Shown here in pieces: positions 17,308 through 26,236 of a stretch of DNA of 38,859 bases. Within the stretch, counting starts at the first letter, position 1; each line of letters begins with the position of its first letter. Made by a program: the position numbers and the translations under genes. Source of the DNA: Gammaproteobacteria bacterium UBA7310 (lineage in GTDB: Bacteria; Pseudomonadota; Gammaproteobacteria; Pseudomonadales; Ketobacteraceae); NCBI GenBank assembly GCA_002471665.1, contig DKQK01000049.1, positions 19,502 to 58,360 on the forward strand, read 5' to 3'. The notes under the pieces were generated by a model. That model had not been told where the DNA came from. It ran no database searches and worked only from the letters and a program-made list of their open reading frames with translations.

Positions 17308-18344
17308 TTCATGGTGCCGTTTAAGTGAATATCCCGTGCCCATACATAGTCATGGCTGAACGGAATCTGCAGCGCCGCTTCCAGAATGTATTGCGCATAG
17401 AGTTTGGAATTCATCTCGGTATGAAAGAACTCCCGTGCCCTGGCGGCCCAGGCCTGACGCTTGGCATCGTCGTGATGGAATTCGCGGATTTTGCTCAGCA
17501 GGTCATCCTCATCCTTGAAATATACCGCGCTCTCCGCCGGCAACAGCTCATCAAAACGGGGTTCGGCGCTGGTGAACTGGAGAATTCCGTTACCAGCCAG
17601 CTGTGCCATACGGGCGGAAGAGTACCAGTAATCTCCTTCCTGGCGGTTCAGGTTGAGGCCCATCCTGGTATTGGCCAGGGCGCGATCGTAATCACGCCCC
17701 CACACCGGTGGCTCACCGAAGCTGCCATAGGTTTTAAAATTCATCTCGTCAGCCAGGGCGTCCTTGAAGCGCTTGATCATTTGCAGGCGCTGGGTGAAGT
17801 CGTTGCTGTTGCTGCAGAACAGCAGATCGATGGCGAGGTCTGTGCGGTTGGCGTTATTGAGGTTTTCAATGGCGGCGTCCACCGGGTTGGGCATGTGATA
17901 CACCCGGGCACCCAAGCCTTCAAAGGGGGTAAGTTCGCGGCGGCCGGTGGAGACAAACACCGCATCGGTGACACTGGCCCGGTGTTTGATCCGCTCCACG
18001 TTGCTGGGCACAAACAGAGGGTCGTTGTTGCAATGAATCACCGCGCAGTCAGGAAAGCGACGTTTGATGGCCAGCAATGTGGCATTGCTGATCATGTCAC
18101 AATGGCCGGCAATGACCAGATCCGGTTCAAAGGCGTCCACGGTTTCCAGCAAGCGGCGATTGGCCTTCTTGATACCCAGTTCCCGAATGCCGAAGGGCGC
18201 TTCAAAGGCCGCCACATCCCGGTCGCTGAAGCCCTGGGTATAGTGATCGTTCTTGATCAGGCCGAAGGTCAGCTTCTGTGCCCAGCTGACCCGGGTTTTG
18301 CCGTAACGGCGCAGCTGCTGGTAGGCGATGTGCAATACTCTCAT
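17304..18344 (-). CDS. CgeB-like glycosyltransferase family protein
   Basis: 346 residues, GT-B-like. The N-terminal half has MRVLHIAYQQLRRYGKTR and DLVIAGHCDMIS; the C-terminal half resembles the CgeB / YkvP type glycosyltransferase domain (PF13524-like), with LANTRMGLNLNRQEGDY, a segment SSARMAQLAGNGILQFT in place of the usual EX7E, and a helical tail containing ARAREFFHTEMNS. The sugar and acceptor are unknown. ATG start with an AAGAGAAG site. First gene of a three-gene leftward operon with the YrbL-like kinase and a GT4; its own promoter is predicted upstream at 18411-18439. Confidence 0.8.
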   Translation of the reverse strand: MRVLHIAYQQLRRYGKTRVSWAQKLTFGLIKNDHYTQGFSDRDVAAFEAPFGIRELGIKKANRRLLETVDAFEPDLVIAGHCDMISNATLLAIKRRFPDCAVIHCNNDPLFVPSNVERIKHRASVTDAVFVSTGRRELTPFEGLGARVYHMPNPVDAAIENLNNANRTDLAIDLLFCSNSNDFTQRLQMIKRFKDALADEMNFKTYGSFGEPPVWGRDYDRALANTRMGLNLNRQEGDYWYSSARMAQLAGNGILQFTSAEPRFDELLPAESAVYFKDEDDLLSKIREFHHDDAKRQAWAARAREFFHTEMNSKLYAQYILEAALQIPFSHDYVWARDIHLNGTMK

Positions 18345-18410
18345 GAATGCTTCTCTTGTGGCGATTCCAGGCCGATGACACCGGGCTTAATCCGGGTTTG
18401 ATCGGGCGGC

Positions 18411-18439
18411 ATTATAACAATGCCGGCGGGCCGGGATAA
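18411..18439 (-). promoter_or_regulatory. Predicted promoter of the CgeB-like / YrbL-like / GT4 operon
   Basis: On the minus strand a perfect TATAAT (18411-18416) has TTATCC (18434-18439) 17 bases upstream. It lies in the 99-base gap between two leftward glycosyltransferase genes and would give a leader of about 60 bases. Confidence 0.5.
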
Positions 18440-18443
18440 CCCA

Positions 18444-19586
18444 TCAGCAAGGCCGGTGGGTGGCCAGCAGTTGACGATAGACCTGCAGGGTGGCGTCAAC
18501 CTGGCTTTGCAGATAAAAATCCCGGGGTAACGTAATGCGGTAGTGCGCATGGAGGACGTCGCTGACCCGTTGGGCAAAGGCTGCAATGTCATCCGGCGTA
18601 ACCAGCCCCTGGGGAAAGCCCGCGCTGAGGGATTCGCTGGCGCCGCCCCGGTCCCAGGCCACCACCTTGCAGCCGCAGGCCAGGGCTTCCGGTACGGTGC
18701 GGCCGAACGGTTCGGCCTTGTTCGACATATGACAGGTTACCGCCGCAAGGCCGTAAAACGCCTGAATGTCCGAACGGTGGCCCACAAAGGTGACTCTGTC
18801 GGCCAGCCCCAACTGATCCCGCAGCGCCAGCAGTTCCTCCAGGTAGTGTGCTTTATCCGGCTCCGCTGCCCCCACCACCACTCCGTGGCACGCAGGCTCC
18901 AGCGTCACCAGCTTCGCCATCATGTGCAGAAAATCCTCCTGACCTTTCCAGCGTGAGAGCCGGCCGGGCATGAGGATGACATTGAGATCAGCCAGTTGCG
19001 GGTAGTCAGCCAGCAGCTGCTCGCGCCATTGCCGGGTGCAGGCGTTGGCGTTGAAGGCGGATGGATCCAGCCCGCGATAGATGCGGGTGATGACGGCGGG
19101 GTCCACATCGTAGTTGTCCAGAATATAGTGGTGCACGCAATCAGAGATGGCAATCAGGCGCTCACCCCTGGCCATGATGGCGCTGTACGGAGTGACGGAG
19201 TACATGCCGTGAAAGGTACTGACCAGGCCGGGCCTGGTGGCCGGTGGCATGCGGCGCCAGGCCAGCCAGCTGATCCAGGCGGGGATGCGGGAGCGTACAT
19301 GCACAATATCCGCGTTCAGTTTCCCCAGCAGCCTGCGCATGGGGCGTACCTGCAGCAGGGAGGCCAAAGATTTTTTGTGCACCGGCATCTGGATGTGCTC
19401 GGTGCCCTCAGCCTCCAGCTGCGCCACCATTCTGCCGCCACTGGAAATGACGATGGAGCGATGGCCCAGCCGCACCAGTTCGCGTGCAAACTCCACCGTG
19501 CCCCGCTCTACCCCGCCGGCATTGAGGGCGGGCAGCACCTGGACTACGGTGAGTGGGCGATCCTGTTCGGTAGCCGCCAAATCCAC
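18444..19586 (-). CDS. Glycosyltransferase family 4 protein
   Basis: GT-B sugar transferase, 380 residues. The N-terminal domain shows VVQVLPALNAGGVERGTVEF, the glycine-rich acceptor loop typical of GT4 LPS enzymes, and STFHGMYS; the C-terminal domain shows LMPGRLSRWKGQEDFL, VTFVGHRSDI and EX7E in AEPFGRTVPEALACG. The start is GTG with no clear ribosome site. Only nine bases separate it from the stop of ugd upstream, so it is probably co-transcribed with ugd; a glucuronic acid donor is possible but not shown. Confidence 0.9.
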   Translation of the reverse strand: MDLAATEQDRPLTVVQVLPALNAGGVERGTVEFARELVRLGHRSIVISSGGRMVAQLEAEGTEHIQMPVHKKSLASLLQVRPMRRLLGKLNADIVHVRSRIPAWISWLAWRRMPPATRPGLVSTFHGMYSVTPYSAIMARGERLIAISDCVHHYILDNYDVDPAVITRIYRGLDPSAFNANACTRQWREQLLADYPQLADLNVILMPGRLSRWKGQEDFLHMMAKLVTLEPACHGVVVGAAEPDKAHYLEELLALRDQLGLADRVTFVGHRSDIQAFYGLAAVTCHMSNKAEPFGRTVPEALACGCKVVAWDRGGASESLSAGFPQGLVTPDDIAAFAQRVSDVLHAHYRITLPRDFYLQSQVDATLQVYRQLLATHRPC

Positions 19587-19595
19587 TGACCGGGG

Positions 19596-20939
19596 TTACT
19601 GTATCGGCGCCAGGGAATCGCCCCGGGCGACGGCGTAATACATAAAGCCGGCGGCCTTGGCATCCGCAGGGTTGTACAGGTTGCGGCCATCCACCACCAC
19701 GGCATGGTTAAGCTGTTGCTTCAACCACTGAAAATCCACGGTGCGGAAGGCTTTCCACTCGGTGCAGATTACCAGTGCATCGGCGCTTTTCAGCGCCTCG
19801 TTGCGGGTGCCGCACAGCATCAGGTCGTCGCGGCTGCCATAGATGCGCTGGCACTCTTCCATGGCTTCGGGATCATAGGCCTTCACCTTGGCACCGGCGG
19901 CCCACAGGGATTCCATCAGGTTGCGGCTGGGGGCCTCCCGCATGTCATCGGTATTGGGTTTGAACGACAATCCCCACACGGCAATGGTTTTACCGGCCAA
20001 ATCACCCTCGAAGGCTTTGTTGATCTTGGCAAAGAGGGTTTCCTTCTGGCGATTATTGACGTTCTCCACCGCCACCAGCAGCTCAGGATTGTAGCCCACC
20101 GATTGCGCGGTTCTGGCCAGGGCCTGCACATCTTTCGGAAAGCAGGAGCCCCCGTAGCCGGCACCGGGGTAGATAAACTGATAACCAATGCGGGGGTCGG
20201 AACCAATGCCTTCCCGCACATGCTCAATATCCACCCCCAACAGCTCTGCCAGTTGCGACATTTCATTCATAAAACTGATTTTGGTGGCCAGCATGGCGTT
20301 GGCGGCGTATTTGGTGAATTCCGCGGCGCGGATATCCATGAACATCAGTTTGTCGTGTACGCGCATGTAAGGCGAGTAGCAATCCCGCATCAGTTCACGC
20401 ACGGAATCAGAATCGGTGCCAACAATGATGCGGGCACCCTTGGTGAAGTCTTCCAGGGCACTGCCTTCCTTGAGAAATTCCGGGTTGGAACAAACGTCAA
20501 AGTCGATACTGGCGCCGCGACTGGCCAGTTCGGAATCGATGGCGGCTTTCACTTTTTCGGCCGTACCCACCGGAACCGTGGACTTGTCGACCACCACCTT
20601 GTAATCGTTCATGTGCTTGCCAATGGTCTTGCCCACGGCCAGCACGTATTGGAGGTCCGCGGCGCCATCTTCATCCGGCGGTGTGCCCACGGCGATGAAC
20701 TGCAGCACTCCGTGGGCCACGGCCTCTTCTGCCGATGTGGTGAAGTTGAGGGTGCCTTCTGCCACGCAGTGTTTCACCATGGCTTCCAGGCCCGGCTCAA
20801 AAATGGGTATAACTCCTTGTTTTAATTTGTCTATTTTGTTCTGGTCGATATCCATGCAGACAACTTGATGGCCTACATCGGCCAAGCAGGCACCAGTGAC
20901 CAGTCCGACATAGCCGGTTCCGAATACAGTGATTTTCAT
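19596..20939 (-). CDS. ugd: UDP-glucose 6-dehydrogenase
   Basis: Cytoplasmic NAD-dependent enzyme, 447 residues, oxidising UDP-glucose to UDP-glucuronate in two steps. The Rossmann motif GTGYVG is at residues 7-12 directly after the chosen start MKITVF; the catalytic cysteine is Cys266 in GYGGSCFPKD; a third-domain segment WGLSFKPNTDDMREAPS binds the UDP-sugar. The frame is open for 33 more codons upstream, but that extension lacks family similarity and the Rossmann strand must be N-terminal, so the ATG at 20939 is used. The product could feed glucuronate, or sugars made from it, into the core or surface polymer built by the neighbouring transferases. Confidence 0.96.
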   Translation of the reverse strand: MKITVFGTGYVGLVTGACLADVGHQVVCMDIDQNKIDKLKQGVIPIFEPGLEAMVKHCVAEGTLNFTTSAEEAVAHGVLQFIAVGTPPDEDGAADLQYVLAVGKTIGKHMNDYKVVVDKSTVPVGTAEKVKAAIDSELASRGASIDFDVCSNPEFLKEGSALEDFTKGARIIVGTDSDSVRELMRDCYSPYMRVHDKLMFMDIRAAEFTKYAANAMLATKISFMNEMSQLAELLGVDIEHVREGIGSDPRIGYQFIYPGAGYGGSCFPKDVQALARTAQSVGYNPELLVAVENVNNRQKETLFAKINKAFEGDLAGKTIAVWGLSFKPNTDDMREAPSRNLMESLWAAGAKVKAYDPEAMEECQRIYGSRDDLMLCGTRNEALKSADALVICTEWKAFRTVDFQWLKQQLNHAVVVDGRNLYNPADAKAAGFMYYAVARGDSLAPIQ

Positions 20940-21079
20940 GAGCGGATTCGTACCTTTGTAAAAAATGGGTGTGGTGATGCGGGCTAAATCCCTTAGCGGG
21001 GTGTCGCCTGAAACATGGCGCAAAAGGATACTGATCATTGGCCGTAAAATCCATGCCAGTACGGCCGTGAAAACCGGAA

Positions 21080-21111
21080 ATTATAACAATTGATGGTCGC
21101 TGGTGTAGAAT
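21080..21111. promoter_or_regulatory. Overlapping divergent promoters of ugd and the rightward GT2 gene
   Basis: Rightward: ATAACA (21083-21088), 17 bases, TAGAAT (21106-21111). Leftward: TCTACA (21104-21109 on the minus strand), 18 bases, perfect TATAAT (21080-21085). The -10 of each promoter overlaps the -35 of the other, so RNA polymerase could occupy only one at a time. Predicted by eye. Confidence 0.45.
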
Positions 21112-21145
21112 GCGCAGCCATTGTTTTGCCCGCACCTGGAGACAA

Positions 21146-22060
21146 ATGGATACTATCGCGGTCTGTGTTTGCACCTTTCAACGGGAAGCGCTGCTTGAGG
21201 CATGCCTGTCCAGCGTTGCCGCAATGGCGCTGCCGGCGAGCACCGCAGTGCATGTGGTGGTGATCGATAATGATGCGCAGGCTACATCCCGGGATTTTGT
21301 GGAATCCTTGCGGGGCCGCTTTCCGTTGCCCCTGCACTACGAATGTGAACCCCGGCGCGGCATACCCTGTGCCCGCAATCGCGCCATTGAGGTGGCACAT
21401 GCGTTGAAGGCGGATTATTTTGTCTTTATTGATGACGATGAGCGGGTAGAGCCGAACTGGCTGGTCAGCCTGGCGGATTACTGTCGTGAAAAAGGCGGTC
21501 AGGCGGTTATTCATGGCGCGGTTGAGCCCATGTTGCCGGAAGGTACCCCGGCGCATATCCAGGCCGTTTATCAAAAGAAGAACCGGCCCACAGGGGCGCG
21601 ATTGAGCACCTGTGCCACCAATAATGTCATGGTGCCGGTGCGGGTGACCCGGGAGCTGAATTTGCGCTTTGACGAGCGCAATCCGTTGGCCGGAGGCACG
21701 GACACCATATTTTTTACCCAGGCGGTCAGGCAGGGTATCGAAATCTATGAATGCAGGGAAGCGTTGGTGAGGGAAACCATTCCGGCCAGCCGTGCCACCC
21801 TTGGCTGGTTGTCGAAGCGGAAGTACCGGGCCGGCATCACCGAGGCCTGGCGCAAGCGGCAGGGCGGACGCAGCGGTTTCAGTATTGTGTTGTCGGCGTT
21901 GTTGCAGTGCCTTGTGGAGGGCATCAAAGCCGGGGTCACGGGGCTGTGTGGGCTGAAACACCTGCGTAATCGTTTTTGGCTGAAAGCCTGCCGGTCCGCG
22001 GGGGTGATGGCCGGAATGTTGGGGGCAAAAGTGGACAGTTATCGAAAAATCGATTCCTGA
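21146..22060 (+). CDS. Glycosyltransferase family 2 protein
   Basis: GT-A sugar transferase, 304 residues. It opens with IAVCVCTFQRE, has RGIPCARNRAIEVA, the metal- and donor-binding DDD at residues 96-98 (VFIDDDER), TNNVMVPV and LAGGTDTIFF with a further acidic residue. A hydrophobic stretch near 245-265 may bind the membrane. ATG chosen because GGAG lies eight bases upstream and because the start aligns with the paralogue at 23237-24172; the frame runs 12 codons further upstream. The GT4 gene follows after nine bases. It ends in VDSYRK like its paralogue. Confidence 0.9.
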   Translation: MDTIAVCVCTFQREALLEACLSSVAAMALPASTAVHVVVIDNDAQATSRDFVESLRGRFPLPLHYECEPRRGIPCARNRAIEVAHALKADYFVFIDDDERVEPNWLVSLADYCREKGGQAVIHGAVEPMLPEGTPAHIQAVYQKKNRPTGARLSTCATNNVMVPVRVTRELNLRFDERNPLAGGTDTIFFTQAVRQGIEIYECREALVRETIPASRATLGWLSKRKYRAGITEAWRKRQGGRSGFSIVLSALLQCLVEGIKAGVTGLCGLKHLRNRFWLKACRSAGVMAGMLGAKVDSYRKIDS

Positions 22061-22069
22061 GGGGAAAGC

Positions 22070-23236
22070 GTGGCGATCAGAAATGTCGTACTCTATTCGC
22101 AGACCTTGCCGCCTGTGCACGTAGGGGGCATTGAAACCAACGCATTCTATCTGGTGCAGTATCTGAGCGGCAAAACGTCGCTCAACCTGTCTATTGTAAC
22201 GGCCACCAAACGTAAGTTTCTGCTGCGCTCCACTCTGCCTCTGCAGTACGGCAACGTCCGTTGCAAAGCGCACCTGGTTCGCAAAAAAGTGACGAAAGAC
22301 CCTGCCAGAATCACCGCATATTTGGATGCTTTGGGGTTTAAGCCGCAGGAAACCGTGGTTTACCACAACAGCCTGGATCTCTATAAATCCTACGCTGCGC
22401 TGAAAGCCAGAGGCTATCATCAGGTGGCCCGATCCGGGGGTAACGATTTATCGTTTCTGCAAAAGAATGCCGGGGATACGCGGAGTTTCTGCACCGCGTT
22501 GGCGCAATTGGACAGGTTGTTTGTCAACAGTGATTATAGCCGGTTGCGGGCTGAATCAATCGGCTTGTCCACTGCGACCCTGCACGTTGTGAAAGGTGGT
22601 TGTGAGGTGGTGGGCCGGCAACCGATGCAGCGTGAGCAATTGGGGTTGCCGGCAGACCGCCCGCTGATTGTCAGCTGCGGTAGGCTGGTTGATTTCAAAG
22701 GTCTGGATGATGCCCTGTCTGCCATTGCTATTCTGAAAAAACGCGGTAAAAGGCCGCTGTTTGTGATGGTGGGGGAGGGCGCGCTGGAGGCGGATCTGAA
22801 GCAGTATGCTGCAGAACTGGGTATCGATTCCTGCTGCCATTTTGTGGGAAAGTTGGAGCCGGCCAGGGTGTTTGATTACTACCACAGTGCCGATATTTAT
22901 CTGTCTTCTTCCAAAGAGGTGGTGCGAAATATCGACGGCTTCCGTTATACCCACACTGAAACCATGGGGCGCAGTATATGCGAGGCTCAGGGGTGTGGCC
23001 TGCCGGTGGTGACCACCGATGCGGGCGGTGCTCCGGAGATGGTGCTGGACGGTAAAACCGGGCTGGTGGTTCCACAAGGTAATGCGGATGCCATGGCTGT
23101 AGCCCTGGCATCATTGATTGATGATGCCAGGGCGCGTCGGGCCATGGGGGAGGCGGCGCTGCAATACGCCAGGCAGCAGTTGGGGTGGGATGCGGTTTTG
23201 GGGCAATATGTGAAGGTTATGACCTCACTGGCGTAA
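22070..23236 (+). CDS. Glycosyltransferase family 4 protein
   Basis: GT-B sugar transferase, 388 residues. Seen: the acceptor glycine loop VHVGGIETNAFYL, VARSGGNDL, the donor-domain strand VSCGRLVDFKGLDD, FVGKLEPARVFDYY and the EX7E motif in ETMGRSICEAQGCGLPVV, then GGAPEMV. GTG start with AGGGGAA upstream, nine bases after the GT2 gene, so the two form a rightward pair. The stop lies directly against the stop of the convergent GT2 gene, without a terminator between. Confidence 0.9.
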   Translation: MAIRNVVLYSQTLPPVHVGGIETNAFYLVQYLSGKTSLNLSIVTATKRKFLLRSTLPLQYGNVRCKAHLVRKKVTKDPARITAYLDALGFKPQETVVYHNSLDLYKSYAALKARGYHQVARSGGNDLSFLQKNAGDTRSFCTALAQLDRLFVNSDYSRLRAESIGLSTATLHVVKGGCEVVGRQPMQREQLGLPADRPLIVSCGRLVDFKGLDDALSAIAILKKRGKRPLFVMVGEGALEADLKQYAAELGIDSCCHFVGKLEPARVFDYYHSADIYLSSSKEVVRNIDGFRYTHTETMGRSICEAQGCGLPVVTTDAGGAPEMVLDGKTGLVVPQGNADAMAVALASLIDDARARRAMGEAALQYARQQLGWDAVLGQYVKVMTSLA

Positions 23237-24172
23237 TTATTCACCCTGCACTTTGCGGTAAGAATCTACTTTAATACCCCAGGGGCCCAGGCCTTCGCCC
23301 AGTTTTTGACAACCTTTGAGCCAGCTTTTCAGGTATTTGTGTTTTTTCAGTAAAGCCAGGTACAGGCAGGATTTTAAACTGTATTTGAGAAAGGCAACGC
23401 TGCGTTTCAGTGTATGGATGGCTTTGGGCAAAGTGCCCGCAAATGCAATGTGTTCACCCATGGTCAGGCCGATCCTGAAGTAGCGTTTGGATAGCCATGC
23501 TAGGCGCAGTCTTTCTGCGGGCACGTCTTCGTTGACCACGGCCTCATCACAGTAAATCAGTGGTACACCCAGGGCATGGGCTTTGCGGAACAGTTTGCTG
23601 TCCGTGCCGCCGGCAAAGGGGCGCGATTCATCAAAGCGCAGGTTATGCTCAGAAAACAGAGTCACTGGAACCAGCACATTGTTCGTTCTACACATGTGTA
23701 ATGTACTGCCGGTGGCAATCGGTTTACGTTGAAAGAAAGGCAGATAATGTGCCGGAGTGCCGGGGGGCAGGGTGGAGCGCACACTGCCCTGGATAACGGT
23801 GCCCGGCGGTTGCCTGTTGGCGTAGTGCCAGATGTTGACAAGCCAGGATTCGGTAAACCATTCATCATCGTCCACAAAGGCGAGGTAATCCGCCTTGGCT
23901 TGTTGTGCAATTTGGATACAGTGGTTACGGGCGAAGGGGATACCCAGGCGAGATTCATGGTGGTAATTCACCTTATGATCTTGGGAATCATAGCTTTCGA
24001 CCAGCTCACGGCAGGTAGGCTGGGTATCGTTTTCAACCACCTCCAGGCTCAACGACAGGTTGTCCGGGATGCTCAGGCGGGTGAAGCTGTCAATCAACTT
24101 GCTCAGCATCTTGGGGCGTTGGCGAGTGCAAACGCAAACAGCGATATAAGGGAAAGGGCTCTGGGGTGGCAT
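23237..24172 (-). CDS. Glycosyltransferase family 2 protein, paralogue of the gene at 21146
   Basis: GT-A sugar transferase, 311 residues from the chosen ATG (a GTG 11 codons upstream is possible; neither has a good ribosome site). Motifs match the other GT2 protein in order: IAVCVCTRQRP, RLGIPFARN, AFVDDDEW (DDD at 101-103), TNNVLVPV, FAGGTDSKLF, WLSKRYFRIG and the closing VDSYRK. The C-terminal ~70 residues are basic with a hydrophobic patch and could attach it to the inner membrane. Transcribed alone and leftward, divergent from msbA. Confidence 0.9.
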   Translation of the reverse strand: MPPQSPFPYIAVCVCTRQRPKMLSKLIDSFTRLSIPDNLSLSLEVVENDTQPTCRELVESYDSQDHKVNYHHESRLGIPFARNHCIQIAQQAKADYLAFVDDDEWFTESWLVNIWHYANRQPPGTVIQGSVRSTLPPGTPAHYLPFFQRKPIATGSTLHMCRTNNVLVPVTLFSEHNLRFDESRPFAGGTDSKLFRKAHALGVPLIYCDEAVVNEDVPAERLRLAWLSKRYFRIGLTMGEHIAFAGTLPKAIHTLKRSVAFLKYSLKSCLYLALLKKHKYLKSWLKGCQKLGEGLGPWGIKVDSYRKVQGE

Positions 24173-24475
24173 AATGTATTGGTGTGATCGTTGAAATGAA
24201 ACCACATTTTAGCAACAATTCGCGGTTTTTGGGTATGAGGTTATGGCCTGGGCAGTATCGAAATTAACAGAGATTACGGTGAATGTCGTACACTTGGCGA
24301 TGTGAAATAACGGTATGTCCCCATCAAACGGTACAATTCACTTCGGCGGCAACTGTATTCATGATGTCAGGGGCGCTGCTGTTGATCACCACGTTGCCCC
24401 CCGGTATCGATTGCGGGGCAAATGTGAAGCGTAAAACTGAAAAAAGGAAGCGGCAAATCCGCTTTATGTGAATGA
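24173..24475 (+). promoter_or_regulatory. Divergent intergenic region upstream of msbA
   Basis: A 303-base gap between the leftward GT2 gene and msbA. It holds a weak rightward promoter (TTGATC at 24382-24387, 17 bases, TATCGA at 24405-24410), an imperfect hairpin TTGCCCC / GGGGCAA (24394-24421), and a second hairpin AAGCGG / CCGCTT (24448-24464) directly after the only good ribosome-binding sequence AAGGA (24444-24448). A 62-codon open frame (24283-24471) shows no recognisable features and is not called. No repeat or tRNA seen. Confidence 0.4.
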
Positions 24476-26233
24476 ATGAGTGAACCCATAATCACGATAA
24501 ACAAATCCGGCAAGGGCAGTCTGAAAACCTATCTCAGGATGCTTAGATACCTCAAGGGGCTGATTGGGGCATTTTCCCTGAGTATCATAGGATTTCTGGT
24601 TTTTGCTGCTTCCCAGCCCATGCTTGCCAAAACAATGGAGCTGATCATCGAGGCCATCGAAGCGAAGAATGATCAGGCGCGCTGGACCTTGCCTGCCTTC
24701 GCCGTAGGTGTTTTCCTGTTGCGTGGAATCGGCATGTTCATGGGTACCTACTTTAACGACTATGTGGGCGCCACCGTCATCAAGAAAGTACGCCTGGAAA
24801 TATTCGACAAATTAATGGTGTTGCCCGCAAGTTATTATGACGGTATCACTCAGGGTCAGCTGTTGCACCGCCTGAGTGGGGGCGTGAGCAGCATCCGGGG
24901 AGCCATTACGAACGCACTGAAAACCATTGTTCGCGAAGGGTTCACCATTGTTGCCCTGTTGGGATACGTATTTTATTTGAACTGGCAGCTGTCGTTGGTG
25001 TTTTTGGGGGTGGCCCCGATTCTGGCTTATATGGTGTCGTATACTTCGAAGACCTTCAGAAAAATTGCCCGCAAGGATGAAGGTGCAATGGGTAAGGCTA
25101 TGCAGGTGTCGAAGGAAACCATCGGTAATTACGGTGTGGTGCGCGGGTTTGGCGCGGAGGTGTACGAGAAACGCCGATATGAGGGAGCCATTAATCAAGC
25201 CTTTAAAGCCCAAATGAAGATTCGGCGCATTCAGGCTGTGTTTTCCCCGCTCTCCCAGGTGGTTATTTCGATCGCGGTTTCGGTGATTATTTTCCTGTTG
25301 CTGGATCCCACCATTCTGGCTGCCAATACAACAGGTGAATTGGTCGGCTATTTGACTGCCGTTGCTCTGATTCCGAAACCCTTGCGTCAATTGAGCGGAG
25401 TGTCGGTCACCATACAGCGGGGGATTGTCGGTGCCGAGTTGGTGTTCGGTGTGTTGGATGAGGCAGAAGAGACCGATCAGGGCACCTATGTGACGGAAGG
25501 GGTCGAAGGGGGCATTCGGGTTGAAAATTTGTCGTTTAAATATCCTTCCACCGAACACAATGTGCTCTCGAATATCGGGTTTCATGTGGAGCCCGGCGAA
25601 ATGGTGGCCTTTGTTGGTAAATCCGGCAGTGGGAAATCAACCCTCATGAGTTTGCTGTACAGAACCTATGATGTTGAGGCTGGTAAAATATTTCTCGATG
25701 ATGTGGATGTGAACGATTACCGGCTGTCCAATCTGCGACAGCATATTGCCACGGTGAATCAGAATATCGCTTTGTTCGATGACACGATCAGGAACAACGT
25801 TGCTTACGGTGATTCGGAATATTCGGATGAGCAGGTGATTGCAGCTCTGAAAAGTGCTCATGCCTGGGAGTTTGTTGAAGGGTTGCCGGATGGTTTGGAT
25901 ACCATAATTGGAGAGAACGGATTGAAGTTGTCAGGCGGTCAGCGTCAACGCTTGTCTATTGCCCGAGCATTCCTCAAGGATGCGCCTATTTTGATTCTGG
26001 ATGAGGCGACATCATCACTGGATAATGAATCGGAAGCGAAAATAACCCAGGCCATTGAGGCACTGGCAAAAACAAGAACAACACTGGTTATTGCTCACCG
26101 TTTGTCTACCATCATGAGAGCCGATCGTTTGGTGGTGCTAAACCAGGGTAGTATAGTGGAGCAGGGTGTGCATTCTGACCTTATAGAGAAAGGCGGAGTC
26201 TACGCTGACCTATTTCATGCAGAATTCGAATAA
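24476..26233 (+). CDS. msbA: Lipid A / LPS core flippase, ABC transporter
   Basis: Inner-membrane ABC exporter of 585 residues with a fused permease and ATPase, the standard MsbA size; works as a homodimer moving lipid A-core from the inner to the outer leaflet. Six helices span about 28-310, with FRKIARKDEGAMGKAMQ and VRGFGAEVYEKRRY in the intracellular loops. ATPase motifs: Walker A GKSGSGKS (381-388, Lys387), signature LSGGQRQRLSIARA, Walker B ILILDEATSSLD and the H-loop IAHRLST. Assigned to MsbA rather than a drug exporter by similarity and by the LPS gene context. The ATG has no ribosome site at the normal distance. The next gene starts three bases after the stop. Confidence 0.92.
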   Translation: MSEPIITINKSGKGSLKTYLRMLRYLKGLIGAFSLSIIGFLVFAASQPMLAKTMELIIEAIEAKNDQARWTLPAFAVGVFLLRGIGMFMGTYFNDYVGATVIKKVRLEIFDKLMVLPASYYDGITQGQLLHRLSGGVSSIRGAITNALKTIVREGFTIVALLGYVFYLNWQLSLVFLGVAPILAYMVSYTSKTFRKIARKDEGAMGKAMQVSKETIGNYGVVRGFGAEVYEKRRYEGAINQAFKAQMKIRRIQAVFSPLSQVVISIAVSVIIFLLLDPTILAANTTGELVGYLTAVALIPKPLRQLSGVSVTIQRGIVGAELVFGVLDEAEETDQGTYVTEGVEGGIRVENLSFKYPSTEHNVLSNIGFHVEPGEMVAFVGKSGSGKSTLMSLLYRTYDVEAGKIFLDDVDVNDYRLSNLRQHIATVNQNIALFDDTIRNNVAYGDSEYSDEQVIAALKSAHAWEFVEGLPDGLDTIIGENGLKLSGGQRQRLSIARAFLKDAPILILDEATSSLDNESEAKITQAIEALAKTRTTLVIAHRLSTIMRADRLVVLNQGSIVEQGVHSDLIEKGGVYADLFHAEFE

Positions 26234-26236
26234 CAG

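Noticed and set aside
21035..22420. A 461-codon open frame on the minus strand across two genes.
   Set aside because: It is antisense to a clear GT2 gene and the start of a clear GT4 gene and covers the ugd/GT2 promoter region.
24283..24471. A 62-codon open frame before msbA.
   Set aside because: No ribosome site, no recognisable motif, and it covers the predicted promoter and hairpins of the msbA leader.
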